64,000 nucleotides of DNA from Sulfurovum sp. (lineage in GTDB: Bacteria; Campylobacterota; Campylobacteria; Campylobacterales; Sulfurovaceae), in assembly GCA_027082955.1 (NCBI GenBank), contig JALWTA010000017.1:1-64000 (forward strand), given 5' to 3'. The stretch's first letter is position 1. The number at the start of each line of letters is the position of its first letter. Shown one piece after another: positions 60,106 to 64,000 of the stretch. Both the position numbers and the translations under genes were made by a program. Under the pieces are notes generated by a model. The model did not search any database. It worked only from the letters and a program-made list of their open reading frames with translations, and had not been told where the DNA came from.

Positions 60106-62383
60106 CGTTGTTTCCTATATTCTCGTTATTGGTTTTTCTGAACACCAGTCTGCTAAATCTGTAAGAGGATAGCAAAGATGCACTTAATCCCATGTCAAAT
60201 GTCGGATTGAGAGCAATGGTTCCTTTCATCTCTGTATCAATCTTAAACAGACGTTCAAAAGATATACCATCAATCTCAAATGTGATTGTGTCACCATCTT
60301 GCAGTTTTGCAGCAGCTGCAAACTGTGTCGAACCAAACATCACCGGTTCATCTTTGAGAAGTGTGGACTTCGCAGTGAATGGTGAAAACTGCTCCACAGG
60401 GTCACAGCGATAGATCACAGCACCGTCAAATGCTTCGATCTCTTCTATCTCATCGAGCGTGCGCTTAACCGGTACTTTTTGGGATGCCAGCAGGTATCCG
60501 CGATGTTCGGTTCCCGTTGCATCAAAGTACTCATCGAGTGCATCAAATGCAGTCTCTTTGAAGCCTTTCTGCACAGGAAGCATCGGTGTATAATCTATCG
60601 TATATTTGGCGTGAAGTCCAAGTGCATTGGCGATGTCGTTCAGGACATACCCACCATACGACAGTGCAACATGCATCGGTACCACACGCTTGTCCACTGT
60701 CGTAAGCGTACCCTCCTGCTGATTGAGTGCAGGCATATCCAAATCTCCGTCACCCAATGCAGAGAGGGTAAAGTCACCTTTGACATTGTAGCCTACCGTT
60801 TTACCTTCGGCACTGTCGTCCAGCTCACAAATGAGCGATACGCCCATTGCATTGCCCGCAGGTGGTACACAGATCACATTGAAGCCGGCATATGTTTCAA
60901 GCAGCGCAACCAGTTTGGCGATCTGCTCAGCACGCGGGTGCATATAGAGATCACTGCCTACAACCAGAGAGAAACCTCTCTTTTTCAGCAGAGACTTCTT
61001 CAGAGCATCGAGCTCTTCTTCACCGACATTGCACTCTGCACTCAGGTTGCCGATATCAAGATCATCAAGATACTCTCTCAAGGTTTTTGTCACATCTCCA
61101 TTGCCCTCAAGCAGTGTATGTGCCAACAGTGCAGCAACGCCCTCTTCGCTGCCGACTTCATACTTGATAAACTGGGTCACAATATTTTGCATCTCACTGT
61201 CTTCCATCGGATGCATATAGATCACTCTGGCACGCTGCCATTTGCTTGCCATATTGATGTGGTACTTGACAGTTGGTGAATCATTGTTGATACGTGTTCC
61301 AAGCACAATGACTGCCTGAGAGTCAGAAAGGGTTTTCAAATCACCATTGTAAAGATGTTTACCTGTTACTGTACTGTACGCAGCCATGAACTTCTGATAG
61401 GCTCTCGCTTCATGAGAGACCAATTTGAAGCCATATTTCTCTTTGAGCTTCTGAAGGATCATCGCCTCTTCATTGGAGATTTGCGGGGCAAATACTACAC
61501 TGTCTGCATCTTTAAAGGCTTCTACTGCAGCATTGAATGCCGCTGCATCTTTACTCACCCCTTCATTGGCATAGTCAAACCCGAAACGTCCTGCTCCGCA
61601 GAGGGTACTGAACTCACACTCGTTGGTCACACGGTAGATACGGTCTCGTTTGACCTCATAATACATCTGACATCCGCCACCACAGTGAGGACAAGCAGAA
61701 GGGATCTTGGTCAACTCCCACGCGTTGGAGGTGTATTTGAAAGCGGTACTGACCAGTGCACCTACCGGGCATACTGCTGCTGCTTCGCCAAGAGAGGCAT
61801 AGTTTTTCTCCTGCTTGACATTGATAATGGTCGATCCGTATCCACCGAATTTGACCTTGAGCGCTTCGTCTCCGGTGATCTCTGTGGACACACGTACACA
61901 TTTTTCACACATAATGCAAAGTGCAGGATCATAAGAGACATGCCCCCAGTTCTCTACTGGTCTATGCTGGTCACGTGCAGTGAACTCCTGTGTATCAACA
62001 TCGAACTCCATCGTTTTGTTCTGCAGGTCACACTCGCCGCTTTTATCGCATACGCCACACTCAAGCGGGTGATTGACATCGTAGAGTTTCATAATGTTCT
62101 GTCGTTCATGGAAAAGTGCATTGTTGTTGGTCGTGATGACCGCTCCGTCAACTGCCTTCTCCTGACATGAGAGAATCATACCGTCAACACCTTCTACATT
62201 CACAACACACATTCTGCATGAACCGATCGGCTGTACTTTTGAAAGATAACACATCGTCGGAATATAGATATCATTTTCCCGTGCAATTTGAAGGATAGTC
62301 TTTCCAAATGTACTTTTACACACTTTGCCGTCAATCGTTACGGTGATCGGTTTGCCTGTATTGATTGAATTGTGTACACTCAT
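60098..62383 (-). CDS. nuoG: NuoG paralogue 1
   Basis: The 761-residue protein has the classic NuoG set: 2Fe-2S (Cys45, 56, 59, 73), HPLECGVCDKSGEC (His105, Cys109, 112, 118), CIMCEKC with distant Cys (156, 159, 162, 205) and an N7-like set (231, 234, 238, 262), then a molybdopterin-type domain without a visible cofactor site. It is similar along its whole length to paralogue 2, for example in SALGDGDLDMPA-NQQEGTLT, so they arose by duplication. It starts 1 nt after the GltD-like gene. Confidence 0.94.
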   Translation of the reverse strand: MSVHNSINTGKPITVTIDGKVCKSTFGKTILQIARENDIYIPTMCYLSKVQPIGSCRMCVVNVEGVDGMILSCQEKAVDGAVITTNNNALFHERQNIMKLYDVNHPLECGVCDKSGECDLQNKTMEFDVDTQEFTARDQHRPVENWGHVSYDPALCIMCEKCVRVSTEITGDEALKVKFGGYGSTIINVKQEKNYASLGEAAAVCPVGALVSTAFKYTSNAWELTKIPSACPHCGGGCQMYYEVKRDRIYRVTNECEFSTLCGAGRFGFDYANEGVSKDAAAFNAAVEAFKDADSVVFAPQISNEEAMILQKLKEKYGFKLVSHEARAYQKFMAAYSTVTGKHLYNGDLKTLSDSQAVIVLGTRINNDSPTVKYHINMASKWQRARVIYMHPMEDSEMQNIVTQFIKYEVGSEEGVAALLAHTLLEGNGDVTKTLREYLDDLDIGNLSAECNVGEEELDALKKSLLKKRGFSLVVGSDLYMHPRAEQIAKLVALLETYAGFNVICVPPAGNAMGVSLICELDDSAEGKTVGYNVKGDFTLSALGDGDLDMPALNQQEGTLTTVDKRVVPMHVALSYGGYVLNDIANALGLHAKYTIDYTPMLPVQKGFKETAFDALDEYFDATGTEHRGYLLASQKVPVKRTLDEIEEIEAFDGAVIYRCDPVEQFSPFTAKSTLLKDEPVMFGSTQFAAAAKLQDGDTITFEIDGISFERLFKIDTEMKGTIALNPTFDMGLSASLLSSYRFSRLVFRKTNNENIGNNDE

Positions 62384-62384
62384 C

Positions 62385-64000
62385 TTACACCGCCACCATT
62401 GAAATATAGTAACAACGCATACAGCGCTCTGCCTCGGCGATCGCCTCTTCTCCGGTAAAGCCGAGATTGACCTCTTTGTTGTTGGTTTTACGCTCGTCTA
62501 CACTGAGCTTCTCACTCACTGCACGAGGCAGCCCCGGCATCCAGCCTGTAATCTTTTCATTTTTGTCATAGACCTTCAGCTTGTTAAGGTGATCTTCCAT
62601 GATCTCCTCGTCTGTCAGGCTTACTTTGCCATCATAGATATAACGGCTGATGACCGATGCGGCACGTCTTGCCTGTCCAACCGCATTTACAATGGTCATA
62701 GGTCCATATTCACAGTCACCTGCAGCAAAAAGTCCGGGACGGGAACTCATGTAATCTCTTCCATTTGTCAGAATTGTATTCCATGAAGTAAGCTCAATGT
62801 TCCACTCTTCAGGCAGCAGTTGCAAATCGGCAGACTGTGAAACAGCTGGGATCAAATAATCACACTCGATCTCGAAGTCTGCACCCTCAATCTTTTTCAG
62901 CTGCGGTCTTCCGCCGTCAGGGTCTGGTACGAGTTCAAAACGATTGACTTTGAGTTTGGTGATTTTTTCACCATCATCGAAGATCTCTTCGATAGCTGAA
63001 TGGAAAATGAACTCCACACCCTCTTCTACCGCTTCATGGTACTCTTCGTAGGTCGTGTTTCGGATGATCGTCTTTTCATCACGACGATAGAGCATGATCA
63101 CTTTTTTTGCACCTTCTCTCACGGCACATCGCACCACATCCATCGATGTAAATCCACCGCCGACACAGACAACAACTTTATCTTTGAGCTCATTGGAAGC
63201 AGGTGATCCAATGCCATACTTATTCCAGAGATTTACCTTGTCAAGCATTGCAATGGCACCCCAGTATCCACCCATTTTCGGATTCTCATTTGTTGCACGA
63301 ACCTTTTTGGAAAGACGTGTACCAAATGCCAGAAGTGTTGCATCATATTCGGCATCAATCTCTTTGAGACGCTCCGCATCGACTCTATGGTTATTGTGAA
63401 TGTGTACGGTAGGGAGATCCAGTACTAGCTGAATATCTTTATTGTACTTTTCGACCGGCATACGGTATTCAGGCACACCTACAGCCACTTCTCCTCCGTT
63501 GACCGGAAGTTCCTCAAAAATATCGACATGTATTCCCTGAATACCAAGGTAGTATGCCGCTGTCAATCCCGCAGGTCCTGCTCCGATGATAGCAACTTTT
63601 TTCCCGTCATTTCTTGGAGGCTGCACTTCAAACGGATGCTGCCACGGAAGGGCATGGTCGGTTTCATAGTCTGCACCGAGTCTTTTAAGCTCCATGATGG
63701 AGATAGGTTCATCAAGATTGGCACGACGGCAGGCATCTTCACACGGATGCGGACAAACACGTCCACAAGTATGTGCCAACGGCATGGTCTGGCGTGTCGC
63801 CGCCAGTGAATCGGTAAAGATCATGTCACGCACACCTTCGATGTAGGCAGGGATATCCACATGTGCAGGACACATGTCTGTACATGGTGCCGTTACCTTG
63901 GCAATATAGCTGGTGTCACCGCCATAATGTCTGGAGGGCTGCTGCGCATCGATACAGGTATCAAACTGCTCTTTGTAGTGCTCCATCAGATCAAGGATAG
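62385..64000 (-). CDS. GltD-like Fe-S flavoprotein (5' end outside window)
   Basis: At least 533 residues of a glutamate-synthase-small-subunit-type oxidoreductase are present: Cys-rich N-terminus (APCTDMCPAHVDIPAYIEGV, then CGRVCPHPCEDACRR), FAD loop VAIIGAGPAGLTAAYYLG, a second dinucleotide loop VVVCVGGGFTSMD, a FAADCEYG-type FAD region (GLFAAGDCEYGPMTIVN) and a C-terminal AERCMRCYYI. The first ATG inside (63986) has no Shine-Dalgarno and the frame stays open to the edge, so it probably starts outside. It sits where nuoE/nuoF normally are and may feed NAD(P)H or other electrons to complex I. Confidence 0.88.
   Translation of the reverse strand, partial: ILDLMEHYKEQFDTCIDAQQPSRHYGGDTSYIAKVTAPCTDMCPAHVDIPAYIEGVRDMIFTDSLAATRQTMPLAHTCGRVCPHPCEDACRRANLDEPISIMELKRLGADYETDHALPWQHPFEVQPPRNDGKKVAIIGAGPAGLTAAYYLGIQGIHVDIFEELPVNGGEVAVGVPEYRMPVEKYNKDIQLVLDLPTVHIHNNHRVDAERLKEIDAEYDATLLAFGTRLSKKVRATNENPKMGGYWGAIAMLDKVNLWNKYGIGSPASNELKDKVVVCVGGGFTSMDVVRCAVREGAKKVIMLYRRDEKTIIRNTTYEEYHEAVEEGVEFIFHSAIEEIFDDGEKITKLKVNRFELVPDPDGGRPQLKKIEGADFEIECDYLIPAVSQSADLQLLPEEWNIELTSWNTILTNGRDYMSSRPGLFAAGDCEYGPMTIVNAVGQARRAASVISRYIYDGKVSLTDEEIMEDHLNKLKVYDKNEKITGWMPGLPRAVSEKLSVDERKTNNKEVNLGFTGEEAIAEAERCMRCYYISMVAV

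Noticed and set aside
57628-62383. One NuoG split by a frameshift
   Set aside because: Both frames are complete, each with its own 2Fe-2S domain and C-terminal domain; they are duplicates, not halves.

Overview
The window is a chromosomal segment of a Campylobacterota (Epsilonproteobacteria) genome, most likely a Sulfurovum/Sulfurimonas-type chemolithotroph. Evidence: gene blocks arranged as I recall them in Helicobacter pylori (HP0268 family - miaB - DUF374 acyltransferase; argS - tatA - gmk - acidic HP0322-like protein), a UbiA-family prenyltransferase suited to futalosine menaquinone synthesis, a complex I operon with no NuoE/NuoF in view, and T-rich promoters with TATAAT-like -10 boxes. 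There are two tRNA genes (Phe, Arg), no rRNA, no CRISPR array and no prophage.

Layout. 0-12 kb: uvrB, ppk, a gamma-class carbonic anhydrase-like protein, an EI24 membrane protein, a DnaQ-type exonuclease, trpF, rpe, rpmB, a K+ channel and argJ, with many intergenic repeats. 12-19 kb: a DEAD-box helicase, the acpP-fabF-accA-dedA lipid cluster, and a degenerate hybrid signalling protein. 19-23 kb: exbB-exbD-tonB plus a TonB-dependent receptor with an OprC/NosA-like copper signature. 23-28 kb: fabG, a two-component system and a lipid kinase in one overlapping operon, then gpmI. 28-38 kb: mraY-murD, tRNA-Phe, rimO, tilS, a Xer-type recombinase, an acyltransferase, miaB, nusA. 38-50 kb: tpiA-pgk-gap, nadD-rsfS, argS, tatA, gmk, tRNA-Arg, a UDG-like protein, mqnP-like, pssA, miaA. 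50-64 kb: nuoN-M-L-K-J-I-H, two tandem NuoG paralogues and a GltD-like flavoprotein.

The most unusual signal is a family of intergenic elements in the first 35 kb, called heptamer-array elements here. A complete one has a left array of a 7-bp unit, then TTTTGGTATGC, a small hairpin and GCTTTTAT, a variable middle, then the same parts inverted. The heptamer differs between loci, but the two arrays of one locus are inverted copies of each other. Two loci carry a four-helix-bundle (23S-IVS/Avd-like) gene between the arrays; the others are non-coding, as expected of MITE-like derivatives. At several junctions the flanking host sequence is present as an immediate inverted duplication. This makes new hairpins, which at ppk and trpF enclose the Shine-Dalgarno sequence. 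The arrays have also become coding sequence: the N-termini of MurD and TilS, the start of the Xer gene, the C-terminal tails of RimO and the exonuclease, and probably an internal MurD linker. Two REP-like palindrome families lie in the same part of the window.

Other notable points are a second NuoG with Cys motifs for an extra 4Fe-4S cluster and a charged insertion, a receiver protein whose kinase and HPt modules lack key residues, and a strong double hairpin between acpP and fabF.
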